From contig OZ242179.1 in assembly GCA_965205735.1 (NCBI GenBank), positions 2,170,001 through 2,234,000 on the forward strand: a DNA stretch of 64,000 bases, read 5' to 3'. Below the pieces are notes generated by a model. That model did not search any database and was not told the DNA's origin. It worked only from the letters and a program-made list of their open reading frames with translations. Positions 8,910-20,117 of this stretch are shown here, piece by piece. Made by a program: the position numbers and the translations under genes. Within the stretch, counting starts at the first letter, position 1. Every line of letters starts with the position of its first letter. The stretch comes from VXNE01 sp965205735. GTDB taxonomy: Bacteria > Pseudomonadota > Gammaproteobacteria > Pseudomonadales > Azotimanducaceae.

Positions 8910-9755
8910 TCACCTCACCGGCATGACGAAAGCCACGCCATTTTCTTCGGCTCTCTCGAACAGGAAGTCGCGCGCTTTCGGCAGTTGTTCCGCAGTCAGA
9001 TGTTCGATCATCAACGTCACATCCTCATCCAGTCGGGCCATTTCGGTGAGATAGACGTCGTGGTCCAGCATGCCGTTGCCCGTGTACGTCTCGATGAGGT
9101 GATGCGGATACCTGTCCACCGTGATCACATCCTTGGTGTGGCAACTCAGGACATGCGGGCCAAGTTTTTCGAAGCAGTCTTTCAGCAACGCGCCACTGTC
9201 ATAGAAGAGCTTTGGACTTGAAATGATGTTGACCGGATCCAGGTGGACGCCGAAGCCGGGACGATCAATGGCTTCGATCAGTCTAAGGTAGACATCGGGT
9301 TCATCCGGAAGCAGGTATCTTTCCGGTTCCAGGGTGAACTTCGTTCGCGTGGGTTGCACCCGATCCACAATCGTCTGAACAACCGCTACCGTGTCCGCAA
9401 AGGCTCTCTCGCTCAAGTTGTCGGGATTGGGCGTACCCCAACCGCCGGTCTCATACGAGCCGCCGTGGCTCACGCAGCAACGGATTCCGGCCTCGTCGGC
9501 GTACTCCAGCCGACGGCAGAGTTCATCCACGTACTCCTGCCGACGAGCCGCATCCGTGTCCAGAAAGTTCAGGCGATAAGCGCCAAGCTCTGCCGGTACG
9601 ATGTTCGCTTCCGCGTACGCCGCACAGATTTCGTCACGTTTGACCCTGTCGTCGATGTACGGCATGAAAGCTGCCGAGAAACCATTTTCCTGGTGATACG
9701 TCACCAGCGCCTGCGGTTCGATGTCTACGTCGAAAGTGGGTCCACCCAGTCTCAT
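8910..9755 (-). CDS. Sugar phosphate isomerase/epimerase-like TIM-barrel protein
   Basis: Xylose-isomerase-like TIM-barrel (AP endonuclease 2 superfamily), 281 aa. Metal-ligand-type residues recur in family positions: the CVSHGGSYE strand, TLEPERYLL, GVHLDPVNI, LSCHTKDV and the terminal MIEHL. These usually hold a divalent metal that isomerises or epimerises sugar-like substrates. The true substrate is not indicated. Its ATG (9755) is close to the decayed rhs fragment on the same strand, but the families are unrelated. Confidence 0.85.
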   Translation of the reverse strand: MRLGGPTFDVDIEPQALVTYHQENGFSAAFMPYIDDRVKRDEICAAYAEANIVPAELGAYRLNFLDTDAARRQEYVDELCRRLEYADEAGIRCCVSHGGSYETGGWGTPNPDNLSERAFADTVAVVQTIVDRVQPTRTKFTLEPERYLLPDEPDVYLRLIEAIDRPGFGVHLDPVNIISSPKLFYDSGALLKDCFEKLGPHVLSCHTKDVITVDRYPHHLIETYTGNGMLDHDVYLTEMARLDEDVTLMIEHLTAEQLPKARDFLFERAEENGVAFVMPVR

Positions 9756-9790
9756 GGTCCGTATCTCCTAATGCCGCCCAAGCACCGGCA

Positions 9791-9838
9791 GGAGGGTACC
9801 GCCCATTCGGGTCGGTGGCTATTCGGAACCGTCCATAC
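9791..9838. repeat. rhs-associated direct repeat, copy L
   Basis: About 47 bp nearly identical to 18349-18396 (three or four differences), same orientation. It lies at the 3' edge of the orphan rhs fragment. Read leftwards it encodes RFRIATDPNGR. Confidence 0.8.
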
Positions 9839-9855
9839 GCGCTACGGCAAGCGCG

Positions 9856-11812
9856 CTTCGTCTTCTCGTACCCGCCGACGTAGTAGGTCGTCTCCGACTT
9901 CATGGCGGCCGCCTCGCCTTCACCGACCCTCCATTCGCTCTTCCTGAAATACCGCGCTCCGCCCGGGCCGTACAGGAACGTCTCCCGCGCCGCCGGCTTC
10001 GCCGCGTCGTTCGCCGTCCCCACCGTCACCTTCGTCGCCAGGCCCCGGCCGTCCCACTCGATGAAACGGTCGTCCCCGCTCGCCGCGTCGTCCCGCTCCA
10101 GGTGGCCCTGCGCGTCGTAGTGGAAGTTGTGGACCACCCCGCCGACCGTGGCCCCCGTCAGCGCGTGCGGACCCGCCGATCTCTGCTCGTACATGGTCGA
10201 CGTCACGTCGTCGTCCCCGCTCGCGTCGCTCGTCTTCGACGTCAGGTTGCCGCGATTGTCGTACCCGTAGTCCAGCGTCCGGCTCGCCGTCGTCGCCCCG
10301 CCCAGCTTCGTCGCCGCGCTGTCGAGGCGCCCCAGGTAATCGTAGTCGAACTCCTCCTTCCTGAGCGTCCGCGCCGACGTCCCGCTCCCGGCCGCATTCG
10401 CGGTGCGGCTCTCAAGCGAACCGTCCGTCAGCCACGCGTAGGCGTGGCTCTGCAACGTCGAAGTCCCCCGCGTCGTGCCGATCGCCCTCGGCCGGCCCGT
10501 CTTCGGGTCGTATGCGCGCGTCGTCCGCGCCCCGTTGCCGAAGGTCTCCGTCTCGATGTTGCCGCGCGCGTCCATCGCGCCGTACGTCACCAGCGTCCGA
10601 CTCGTCGTCGTCGTCGCGTCCGTGAGCGTCGAGAGATAGCCGCGCGCGTTGTAGCCGCGCTCCACCTTCAACTCCGACGGATAGGTCGTCGTCGACGGAC
10701 GGCCCAGGCTGTCGTAGCCGTGGCTCGCGACGAGCGTCTCGGTCGTACTCCCGTCCCGGATAGTCGTCGTCGTCTCCTCCAGCCGCGCGTCCAGGTTGTA
10801 CGCGTACGTCTCCGAGAACGCCGTCCCGCCGTAGCCGCGGCTCGCCAGCCGCCCCTTGCCGTTGGCCGGGTCGTAGCTCCACGTCGCCGTGACCGTTTTC
10901 ATCCCGGCCGGGTCCACGCGGCTGGTCGGCCGGCCCAGCAGATCGTACGCGTACGTCGTCGTCCCCCGGCCGTCCTTGCGCTCGCGCACCTGGCCCAGAC
11001 CCGTGTACTTGAACTTCACGCTCTCGCCGTCGACCGCCGTCCCCATGTCCGGGTTCGTCACGCTCTCGCGGTTGCCCGCCGCGTCGTACTCGAAGCTCGT
11101 CTCCACGCCGTCCGCCGTCACCGTCTCCAGCAGCCCCGAGGTGTCGTAGACGTAGGTCGTCGTCACCTTGTTCGCCGACATCTGGTCCGACCCGTCCGTC
11201 GCCTCCACCAGCTCGCCCAGGATGTTGTACAGGCGCTCGCTCGCGCGCGTGTCCGCCACCGTCCCGCCCGCCTTCTTCACCGTCTGAGTCGCCGTCACCT
11301 TCACGCGGTGGGTCGCGGAGACGGCCTTGTAGACGATGGCCGTCGAGCCGCCGTCCGGGCGGGTCACGGCCGTCACGCGGTCGCGAACATCGTACGCGTA
11401 CTTCGTGTAGTGCGGCGTCTCGTCCGAGTGGTACGGCGCGCTCTCGCAAGCCAGCCGGCCGCGCGCGTCGTAGAAGGCGTCGACGCGCCGCGGGTTATCG
11501 CCCTCGAACGCCTCGACCTCGGTGCGGATCGGGCGACCCAGCTTGTCGAAGTAGCGCGTCGTCGTCGGCGCCTCCCGCGACATCGCTCCCTGCATCGTCC
11601 GCGTCATCGGCGATATGGTCTCCGACACCATCGCCGGCGTCACGGTCCGCGATTCGTCGAAGGAACATTTCCCCGCCGCGACGGTCACGTCGCACATCGT
11701 GCAACTGTCGTACGAAGTCGTCGTCGTCGCGCTGTCGTCCCACTCCCGAACCCGCTCGACCTCGCGCCCGAGCGCGTCGTGCTCGAGCCGCGTCACGCGG
11801 TTGTTGGCGCCA
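9856..11812 (-). pseudogene. Orphan rhs core fragment (tandem copy lacking both ends)
   Basis: About 1.95 kb of YD-repeat rhs core, open throughout but truncated at both ends. It runs from MTRLEHDALGREVERV near 11796 to YVGGYEKTKRA near 9860 and matches the same segment of the second copy (15880 to ~13910) almost residue for residue. It lacks the N-terminal FN3/SpvB-like part and the core-terminal DPSG segment with toxin domain. At its 3' side the reading frame continues into unrelated sequence and stops inside the TIM-barrel gene. It resembles the displaced rhs tips left by rhs recombination, and can recombine with the longer copy. No start codon or Shine-Dalgarno is evident. Confidence 0.85.
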
Positions 11813-11863
11813 TGGCGGAGATGCAGCTCAAGATGACCTCGATATCGCGATCCCCCTCAACAC

Positions 11864-11891
11864 GGAAAAAGCCCGGCCTTCATCGGCCGCG
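11864..11891 (-). terminator. Possible Rho-independent terminator after the rhs immunity candidate
   Basis: On the minus strand a CGGCC/GGCCG hairpin (loop GATGAA) is followed by GGCTTTTT. It is ~230 bp downstream of the candidate immunity gene. The stem is only 5 bp, so support is moderate. The rest of 11813-12116 shows no gene. Confidence 0.35.
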
Positions 11892-12116
11892 TCTGATCCG
11901 CCAGCGGACAACGCGAGCACAATGGAGAAAGTCAATATCTTCATCGGATCCGCCTCTGGATAGAGCGGTCCAGCGACGCATCGAGACTGCGCCCGGGCGA
12001 AGGACTTTGCTCGTCACCCATCGTCGCGAGAATCCCTTATGGCCTCGTCCCAGCCGCTGATATACTTCACGACTCTTTCACACTCGATCTTACCGTTGAA
12101 GCTCAATGGCCGCTCT

Positions 12117-12620
12117 TCAAAGGGCCGATGTCTTGACAACCACACCCTCTTTGGGAGAAGAAACGAACTCTTCACCCCGCAGAGCTGGATGAATTGTATT
12201 CACTACAACTCCGTCGTTAAGGAGAAACGAAACTCCAAGAAGTATCCCATCCGTTTCAGCTCCCGCTTGCCAAAGGATTCCCGTTATGACGGACTTTTTG
12301 TCCGAGAACACGGACTCTGTATCTACAAAATGGAATTCTATTCTCTTTCTATCTTCGGGCGATCTGCTCAAGCGGGTCTTCGTTTTGCAGTAGGTTACCT
12401 GTGATAGATTAATCAAAGAATCTCTCAGTTGAACTTCGATTCTCAAAACGCCGGAGCTTTTGCGTGGGTCACAGAACCAATAGTATAGATTCTCGCGTTC
12501 TGCCGCATTAGATGGTATGGCCGCACCCCATGCTAGCAACAGGATTGGACCAAATAGAAGAAACCTAGCGCACATCAACCCAGGCAAGGGACGTTTCTTC
12601 TTGCAAGCTTCGGTGTTCAT
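12117..12620 (-). CDS. Candidate exported immunity protein for the rhs toxin
   Basis: Unrecognised 167-aa protein directly downstream of the rhs gene. The start at 12620 makes an ATGA overlap with the rhs stop, with AAGGA a few bases upstream, so the two are translationally coupled. The N-terminus is a signal peptide: basic KKKR, hydrophobic LLFGPILLLAWGAA, then IPSNAA. The mature part is mixed alpha/beta with two Cys (YYWFCDPRK, VTYCKTKT). The base composition is visibly poorer in GC than the rhs core, as is usual for exchanged toxin-immunity cassettes. An immunity role is inferred from position and coupling; export would place its action in the periplasm. I do not recognise the family. Confidence 0.65.
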   Translation of the reverse strand: MNTEACKKKRPLPGLMCARFLLFGPILLLAWGAAIPSNAAERENLYYWFCDPRKSSGVLRIEVQLRDSLINLSQVTYCKTKTRLSRSPEDRKRIEFHFVDTESVFSDKKSVITGILWQAGAETDGILLGVSFLLNDGVVVNTIHPALRGEEFVSSPKEGVVVKTSAL

Positions 12621-15600
12621 TTCCTTCGTGTTCCGTCGGGACAAGCTAAACCAGCGGGCACACAGGCCTGAATGTCTATTACTCCCATATCAGTGCCCCC
12701 CGGGAGCTCAATTAACAATGTGTCTGGAAACTTTGCCTTTAGATACTCTCTGATATCGTTGTAGCCCTCCGGAACGAATTCATTTCCTATGACCTCCGCA
12801 ACACTAGTGGCCAATACCTCTCCTTCTTTCGTTCGAATCTCGATGTCATTCAAGAAAGGACGAATGGTCCCCTTGCCGCCCCACTGCCCGCTGTCGACGG
12901 CAGCCGAATTCGGACCGATCAGAACGTCTCCAACGGAATCGCCGCTGAATCCGCCCTTCTTGCCAATATGATTGGGCACGCCCTCTAGTATCCTTGCTTT
13001 TCCTTCACACAAACACTTTTTGTTGGCTTCAGCGGCCGTGGGCGCGCCCGTCCCGCGCGTGATCGGCCCGTTGTTACCCGGTGAGGCCCCCGAATGCGGC
13101 GAGTGCGAGCTGGCCGGCTCGTTGGCTCCCGCCCCCTTCTCCACCACCTGCACCGTCGACGAGCGGACTTCGTAATTCGGGTACAGGGACTCGCTCACGA
13201 TCTCCTCCCAGAAGCCGTAGTCGGTCCAGACCCAGCCGTCCACATTCCACTCCGCTTCCCGGCGGCTATGCCAGCGCCACGAGCTGTCGTAGTAGCGCCC
13301 GTACGTCACGTGCACGCTCCATACCGTCATCGTCCGTGTGCCGTACCCGCCGCGCCAGCCCGAACCCGGCAGGCCGCCGCCGCACCAGCTTTGCTGGGCG
13401 GGGTCGCAGAACGATAGCCCGCTCGGGTCGACGTAGCTCAGGGGGCTGTTCATGGCGTAGCTGTAGAGGTTCCACTGCTGGCCGTCGGCCGGGTTCGCGA
13501 CGATCGGGTCCGGGCTCAGAAAACGGCCGAGCAGCGGGTCGTACAGGCGACCGTTCATGTGCACCAAGCCCGTCCGGTCGAGATGCTCGTGCCCCGTGAA
13601 TCCCCGCGAAGTCCGGTCGCCGTGGTCCGCCGCCAGCGTCTCGATCTCCGACTCGCTCAGCCGCCGCGTCCAGTCCGGCTTGCGCCGCTCGCCGTGCGGG
13701 TCGTGCGCGAGGGCGACCAGCTCCGCCCCCGCCGCGTCCGTGATCGACGCCGACGAGCCCAGGTGGTCGAAGTGCCGGTACTCGATCTCGGCCGGGTTCG
13801 CGCTCGAGTTCCCGCACGGCGTCCGTTTCACATGCAGCACCGGGCCGACGCGCGTGCGCTCCACCGACTCCGTCGACTCCGTCTCGGACTCGCCCTCTCC
13901 AACGGTGCACGCCCGCGTCGTCTTCTCGTAGGCGCCGGCGTAGTAGGTCGTCTCCGACTTCATGGCGGCCGTCCCGTCCGCGGCGACCACCTTCCACTCG
14001 CTCGTCTTCAGATACCGCGCCCCGCCCGGGCCGTACAGGAACGTCTCCCGCGCCGCGGGCTTCGCCGCGTCCTTCGCCGTCCCCACCGTCACCTTCGTCG
14101 CCAGCCCGCGGCCGTCCCACTCGATGAAACGGTCGTCCCCGCTCGCCGCGTCGTCGCGCTCCAGGTGGCCCTGCGCGTCGTAGTGGAAGTTGTGCACCAC
14201 CCCGCCGACCGTGGCCCCCGTCAGTGCGTGCGGACCCGCCGATCTCTGCTCGTACATGGTCGACGTCACGCTCTTGTCTCCGGCCGCGTCGCTCGTCTTC
14301 GACGTCAGGTTGCCGCGATTGTCGTACCCGTAGTCCAGCGTCCGGCTCGCCGTCGTCGCCCCGCCCAGCTTCGTCGCCGCGCTATCGAGGCGCCCCAGGT
14401 AATCGTAGTCGAACTCCTCCTTCCTGAGCGTCCGCGCCGTCGCGCCGCTGCCCGCCGCGTTCGCGGTGCGGCTCGCGAGCGAACCGTCCGTCAGCCACGC
14501 GTAGGCGTGGCTCTGGAACGTCGAAGTCCCGCGCGACGTGCCGATCGATCTCGGCCGGCCCGTCTTCGGGTCGTATGCGCGCGTCGTCTCCGCCCCGTTG
14601 CCGAAGGTCTCCGTCTCGATGTTGCCGCGCGCGTCCATCGCGCCGTACCTCACCAGCGTCTTCTTCGTCGCCGTCGTCGCGTCCGCAAGCGTCGAGAGAT
14701 AGCCGCGCGCGTTGTAGCCATGCTCCACCTTCAACTCCGACGGATAGGTCGTCGTCGACGGACGGCCCAGGCGGTCGTAGGCGTAGCTCGCGACGAGCGT
14801 CTCGGTCGTACTCCCGTCCCGGATAGTCGTCGTCGTCTCCTCCAGCCGCGCGTCCAGGTTGTACTCGTACGTCTCCGAGAACGCCGTGCCCCCGTAGCCG
14901 CGGCTCGCCAGCCGCCCCTTGCCGTTCGTCGGGTCGTAGCTCCACGTCGCCGTGACCGTTTCCATCCCGCCGGCCGGGTCCACGCGGCTGGTCGGCCGGC
15001 CGAGCAGATCGTACCCGTAGCTCGTCGTGCCGCGCCCGTCCGTGCGCTCGCGCACCTGCCCCAGGCCCGTGTACTTGAACTTCACGCTCTTGCCGTCGAC
15101 CGCCGTCCCCATGTCCGGGTTCGCCACGCTCTCGCGGTTGCCCGCCGCGTCGTACTCGAAGCTCGTCGCCACTCCGTCCGCCGTCACCGTCTTCAGCAGC
15201 CCCGAGGTGTCGTAGACGTAGGTCGTCGTCACCTTGTCCGCCGACATCTGGTCCGACCCGTCCGTCGCCTCCACCAGCTCGCCCAGGATGTTGTACAGGC
15301 GCTCGCTCTCGCGCATGTCCGCCACCGTCCCGCCCTCCTTCTTCACCGTCTCCGTCGCCGTCGCCTTCACCCGGTGGGTCGCGGAGACGGCCTCGTAGAC
15401 GATGGCCGTCGAGCCGCCGTCCGGGCGGGTCACGGCCGTCACGCGGTCGCGGACATCGTATTCGTAGGTCGCGTAGTGCGGCGTCTCGTCCGAGTGATAG
15501 GGCGCGCTCTCGCACGCCAGCCGGCCGCGCGCGTCGTAGAAGGCGTCGACCCGCCGCGGGTTATCGCCCTCGAAGGCCTCGACCTCGGTGCGGATCACCC

Positions 15601-18364
15601 GTCCGAGCTTGTCGTGGTAGCGCGTGGTCGTAGGCGCCGTTCGCGACATCGTCATCGTTCCCGTTTCGGGCGCCAGCGGGAATATGGTCTTCGACACCAT
15701 CGCCGGATGCACGGACAGCGCGCCCGCGCCGGGGCAGTTCGGGGCCGAGACGGTCACCGCCGCGCACATCGCGCACGCGTCGTACGAAGTCGTGGTCGTC
15801 GCGTTGCCGTCCCACTCCCGAATCCGCTCGACCTCTCGCCCGAGCGCGTCGTACTTGAGCCGCGCCACGCGGCCGTTGGCGCCCGTCGCCTTCGTCTGCA
15901 GGCCGAGGCGCGCATCGTGCTCCAGTTGCTCGACATGCCCCGCGGCGTTGGTGATCGAGGTCGGGTAGCGCGCCGCCGCGAAGCCGCCGATCGAGGTTTC
16001 CCGGTCGTCGGCGTGCCTGGCGGTCCACCGTGGTCCTCTCCCGGTTGCCGTAGCCGTCGTAGTCGTGGTTCGTCGTGAACTCGAGGTTCATGTCCCCGGG
16101 AAACCGCGTGGCGGTGTCCACCGCGTTGGTGTCGCCGTACGGGGCCGGGTCCGTCTTGATCGTCCGCTCGGCCGAGCCGGTTCCTTGTTTGACCGTGACA
16201 CGTAGTCCGCGAAGCCGATCAGCCAATGGGTCCCCGTGCGGTTGCGGAAAACGGTCTCCGTTATCGTTCTCCGCTGCAGTCCGTCCACCGTGAACGTCCG
16301 CGAGTTGCCCCAGAAGCTGTCGCGGTTGGGCGGCGGATCCCTCGGCGTCACCGAATGCCCGGCCTTCGTCGTCCGCTCCAAGGTCTCCGGATAGCCGTCG
16401 CTGGTCAATTCCAGCGCGTACTTGGTATGCGTGGCGCCCAGTTGCGTGCCGCCCTCGTAGATCAGATCCGTCTCGAACCGCACCTGGGGAAGATCCGTCC
16501 TGTTTCTCGACGCGTGCCTTATTCTGTTGTTTTCGTAGGTCACGTACCGCTCCCACAGCGTCTCCGGCGACGCCCCGTACTCGCCGTCGTACCGCGAGAC
16601 GCGCGCCGGCTTGCCGAAGTGCGGATAGTCCAGCCGGTACTGCGTGTAGGTGACGATGCCCGATTGCGCGTCGGTCTCCCGGATCGCGTAGAAGCCCAGG
16701 AAGCCCCAGTTCAGCGTGCTCTCGAAGCCTCTCGGCTTTGGCTCATCCTCGTCGTCCTCGACCAAGTACGCGTACTTCATCACGTGCTCGCCGCCGACGC
16801 CGTTGGTCCGCGCCACCTGGGTGACGATCGGCTTGATCCGCCCGCCCGTCTCCATGTCGTCGCTGACCGTCGCCGGAAGCGCGCGCGCGTTGGCGGGCGC
16901 GATCACATCGCCGAACGGCGCGTCGTCGGCGTCGATGAGGAAATCGTAGCTTCCCTTCTCCGTGAGCGTCGCGTACGTGAACTCCGTGTCGACGCCGAGC
17001 GGGTCCGTGAGCTTGCTCACGCAGGTCTTTTCGATGGGCACCGCGTCGCTTTCGGCGATGTCCATCCACTCCAGGACGAAGGGCGGAAGGCACTCCTCCA
17101 TGCCGCCCGCCCGATAGGCGCACATCTGCAGCCGCTCGAGGCGCACCCATCCCTGGGTCGTCACCTTGCTCTCCAGCAGGTACTTGCGCACCGTGGAGCT
17201 GTTCAGGCGAACGTCCACGCTGTGCACGCGCAGCCACTGCACCTGTTCCAGTCCCCCCGCCATCACCGTCGCGATGTCGCCGCGGCCCGCGTACTCGAAC
17301 AGGATCTCGGCGTCGCCGCCGTCGCCGTAGGCGATGCGCTTCGGGTGCCGCGCCAGCGCCGCCTCGTCCTCGTGGTACTCGTACGTCATCGCGTTGTCGA
17401 ACGCGTCCGTCTCCTTGTTCACCGACCAGAGGAAAGTGCGGCTCCCGCTCGCGTCCGCATGCACCAGGTTGCTGTCGGGCGTGCGCCCGTACTCCCGCAC
17501 GGAGCCGTCCGCCATCCGCACCTCGAACCACCCGACGCCCGGCTCGTCGGATCGCCGCAGGACGATCCTGGCGTAGGTGTCGCGCAGCGTGCGGTATTCG
17601 GCGCCGTAGTTCAGATGCGTTCCCGCGGCGAGCACCAGCGGCTCGCCGTCCAGGCACAGGTTGTCGGCCCTCGAGAACTCGATCTCGGTCCTCGACTGGT
17701 TCGTCAGGCACCAGCGTATGGCCGAGAAGCCGCCGACGTGCCAGCCGTAGCCGAGGATGTCCCCCGGCAGGTTCTTGTCGAGCCTTTGCCGGTCCCGCCC
17801 GCCGCTGTAGTCGAACGACAGGCGCGGCTGCAGCCCGTTCACCCCCGGCACCGGGACCAGCGGCATGTGGATGTACGCGTCTCCGCCCTTGGTGACGCCC
17901 GTCTCGTAGGGCATGTTGCCGGTCGTGTTCGCGGCCTGAATGGGCGTCTCCGGGGAGAACATGACCTCCACGTTCAGGTGCGGCTCGGGCATGGCCAGGC
18001 ACTCGCCGTCCGCGTCGCACAGCCTCAGGTGGTAGGTGTACGTTCCCTCCGGCCGGCGGCTGAACGGCTTGGAGGTGCCGAGGCCGAAAAAGACCCGCTC
18101 GCTCGCGCCGCCCGTCGTCTCCCAGACCTCGGTCGCGAGGTCGCCGCGCGGCGGCTCCACCCAGTAGAGCGTGTAGCTCCCCGTGAATCGGTTGCGCACA
18201 CCAACGGCAGCCCCGCCGCTCCGCGGGGTTCGTCGCGTTCTGCGGGCTCCTTCCTGGGGGGAACTCACAGTCTTCCTGCCGGCACTTAGTAGCCCGCATC
18301 TTCCAGTTGTTTCGCATCCAGTCCGGGTTGCGCCGCTCACCACGAGCGGGAGGGTCCCGCCCAT
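12617..18364 (-). pseudogene. Rhs/SpvB-type polymorphic toxin gene with two frameshifts and a variable C-terminal domain
   Basis: One long rhs gene read in three frames. First part (18364 to ~16200): an FN3-like segment (TGSYTLYWVEPPRG to TYHLRLCDADGEC), then a SpvB-type domain (TTGNMPYETGVTKGG, GVNGLQPRLSFDYSGG). An extra base near 16202 shifts to VTVKQGTGSAERTIKTDP, and a second near 16030 shifts to ARHADDRETSIGG. From ~15900 the frame is open for ~1090 codons: many YD repeats, the core terminus RFLSPDPIVANPADGQQWN with YVDPSGL, then a ~285-residue variable region. The last ~115 residues (from CEGKARILEGVPNHIGKKGG) form a compact domain I cannot name. The first ~55 residues do not match the family, so the true 5' end may be lost. 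Its stop overlaps the immunity candidate. Both shifts are single-base gains and could be assembly errors. Confidence 0.85.
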
Positions 18365-18396
18365 TCGGGTCGGTGGCTATCCGGAACCGTCCAGAC
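18349..18396. repeat. rhs-associated direct repeat, copy R
   Basis: Partner of the repeat at 9791-9838, lying just 5' of the large rhs gene. It is followed leftwards by a short piece encoding GERRNPDW, which matches GERRKPDW inside the rhs core near 13680. Both repeat copies therefore look like scraps of another rhs gene. Confidence 0.75.
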
Positions 18397-18477
18397 CCGT
18401 CCAGACGCTTCGCGCTTGCGCTCTTTTGCAGTCCCACCCAAACTTAGCCGCTTAAGACAGCAAAGGGTGAGGACAAT

Positions 18478-20029
18478 ATGGCCATCGTCGAGACGCGCTA
18501 CGGCAAGGTAGAAGGCACCAGCAACAACGGTGTTCACGGCTTCAGGGGCATCCCGTTCGCCGCGCCCCCGGTGGGCGAGCGGCGTTGGCTCCCGCCGGAG
18601 CCGCCCGAACCGTGGTCCGGCGTGCGTGACGCGAAAGACTGGGGCAAGCAGGCGTGGCAGGCGGCGTCCGGGGGCGAAGGCCCGCTCAAATTCGTGTTCA
18701 ACGCCGCCAACGCGGAGAAGCGCGACGAAGACTGCCTGGTGTTGAACGTCTGGACGCGCGGGCTAGACGACGCCAAGCGCCCGGTGGTGGTGTGGATCCA
18801 CGGCGGCGGTTTCTCGGGCGGCACGGGCGGCACGCCGGTGTACGACGGCGAGATCCTGTCGCGCCGCGGCGACGTCGTGGTGGTCACGATCAACTATCGG
18901 ATCGGTCCGCTGGGCTTTCTCAACCTGAACGGGGCCACGGGCGGACGCATTCCGTCGACCGGCAACGAGGGGCTGCTGGACCAGGTCGAAGCGCTCAAGT
19001 GGATACGCGACAACATCTCGGTCTTCGGCGGGGATCCGGGCAACGTCAGCGTCCTCGGCGAGTCGGCCGGCGCCATGAGCGTCGGCGCGCTGCTGGCGCT
19101 CGACGCCGGCGCGGGGACTCTTTCATCGCGCGATGCCGATCAGCGGCGCCGCGAGCACCGCGACCACGCTCGATCGCGCGGAGGCAGTCGGCGAAGGCAT
19201 ACTGGGAAGGCTCGGCCTGTCCGGAACCGACGACATCGACAAGCTCCTCGCGCTCCACCCGCAGGAGCTATTGGACCGCGCCATGGGGTTCAGGCTACCG
19301 GGCGGCGGCATGAGCTTTCAGCCGGTCATCGACGGCACCAATCTCCCAGAGTTCCCCCTCGATGCGATCAAGGGCGGCGCGGCGGACGGCATTCCGATCC
19401 TGGTCGGCACGCAGCGCGACGAGTGGCGGCTGTTCACGGTCCGCAGTCCAGCGCTGGCGGGCCTCGACGAAGCAGGATTGCTAGCCGAGGTTTCGAAAAA
19501 CGTCGAGGATGCGCAAGCCGTCATCGATGGCTACCGTCAGATTCTCAACGACCGGGGCCACCCGAGCAACCCGGTTTCGATACTGGCGGCGATCGAGACA
19601 GGTCGCAAGATGCGCATGCCGGCGATCGCGCTGGCCGAGGCCATGGCCGCGCGCGGCCAGCCGGCCTATCAGTACGTGGTCACGGCGGAATCGCCGTGGG
19701 ACGGCGGCATTCTCAGAGCGTCGCATGCGATCTTCATCGGCTTCCTGTTCGGCACCCACGACTACAGCGATGAGAGTGCCGAGTTCTTCGGCCGGGGCGA
19801 GGCCGCCGATACGCTCTCGGCGCATCTGCAGGACGCGGTGGTCAACCTTGCCAGAACCGGCAATCCGCGCACCGAAGCGCTCGCCGACTGGGTCGCCTAC
19901 GACACGCAAACGCGCTCGACCGCGATCTTCGGCCATCCGGTGGAGGTCGCGAGCGCACCGTTCGACGAGGAGCGCGTGCTGTGGGCCGAGCACAGCGGAG
20001 GTCTCCCCTTCGGGCCGGAAAGACAGTGA
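18478..20029 (+). pseudogene. Type-B carboxylesterase, frameshifted after the nucleophile elbow
   Basis: Carboxylesterase/lipase of the alpha/beta-hydrolase type-B family, ~515 aa when joined. The ATG at 18478 follows GAGGACAAT. The first frame carries RGIPFAAPPVGERRW, the oxyanion-hole motif WIHGGGFSGG and the nucleophile GESAGAMS (~residue 197). Near 19115-19125 the frame slips by one base and continues as MPISGAASTATTLDRAE, through GTQRDEW, to the His-bearing C-terminal part (GTHDYSDESAEFFG) and a stop at 20029. A single indel would restore the protein, so it may be a sequencing error; otherwise it is inactive. Confidence 0.85.
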
Positions 20030-20117
20030 GTCCGGGTCGTATCTGACTGCGCATGGCGCTTGCGGCGCCCCGGTGGAAAACGCACCAGGGCGTCTATCCC
20101 TATCAGCTCTACCAGGC

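Noticed and set aside
10102..12060. Long Arg/Val-rich open frame opposite the orphan rhs copy
   Set aside because: Low-complexity composition produced by GC-rich codons of the YD repeats on the other strand; rhs similarity is unambiguous on the minus strand.
13559..16078. 839-codon open frame opposite the rhs gene
   Set aside because: Same cause: antisense of a high-GC repeat gene, no domain recognisable.
16226..18289. 687-codon open frame opposite the SpvB-like part
   Set aside because: Antisense shadow rich in Arg, Val and His; the minus strand carries the SpvB-like motifs.
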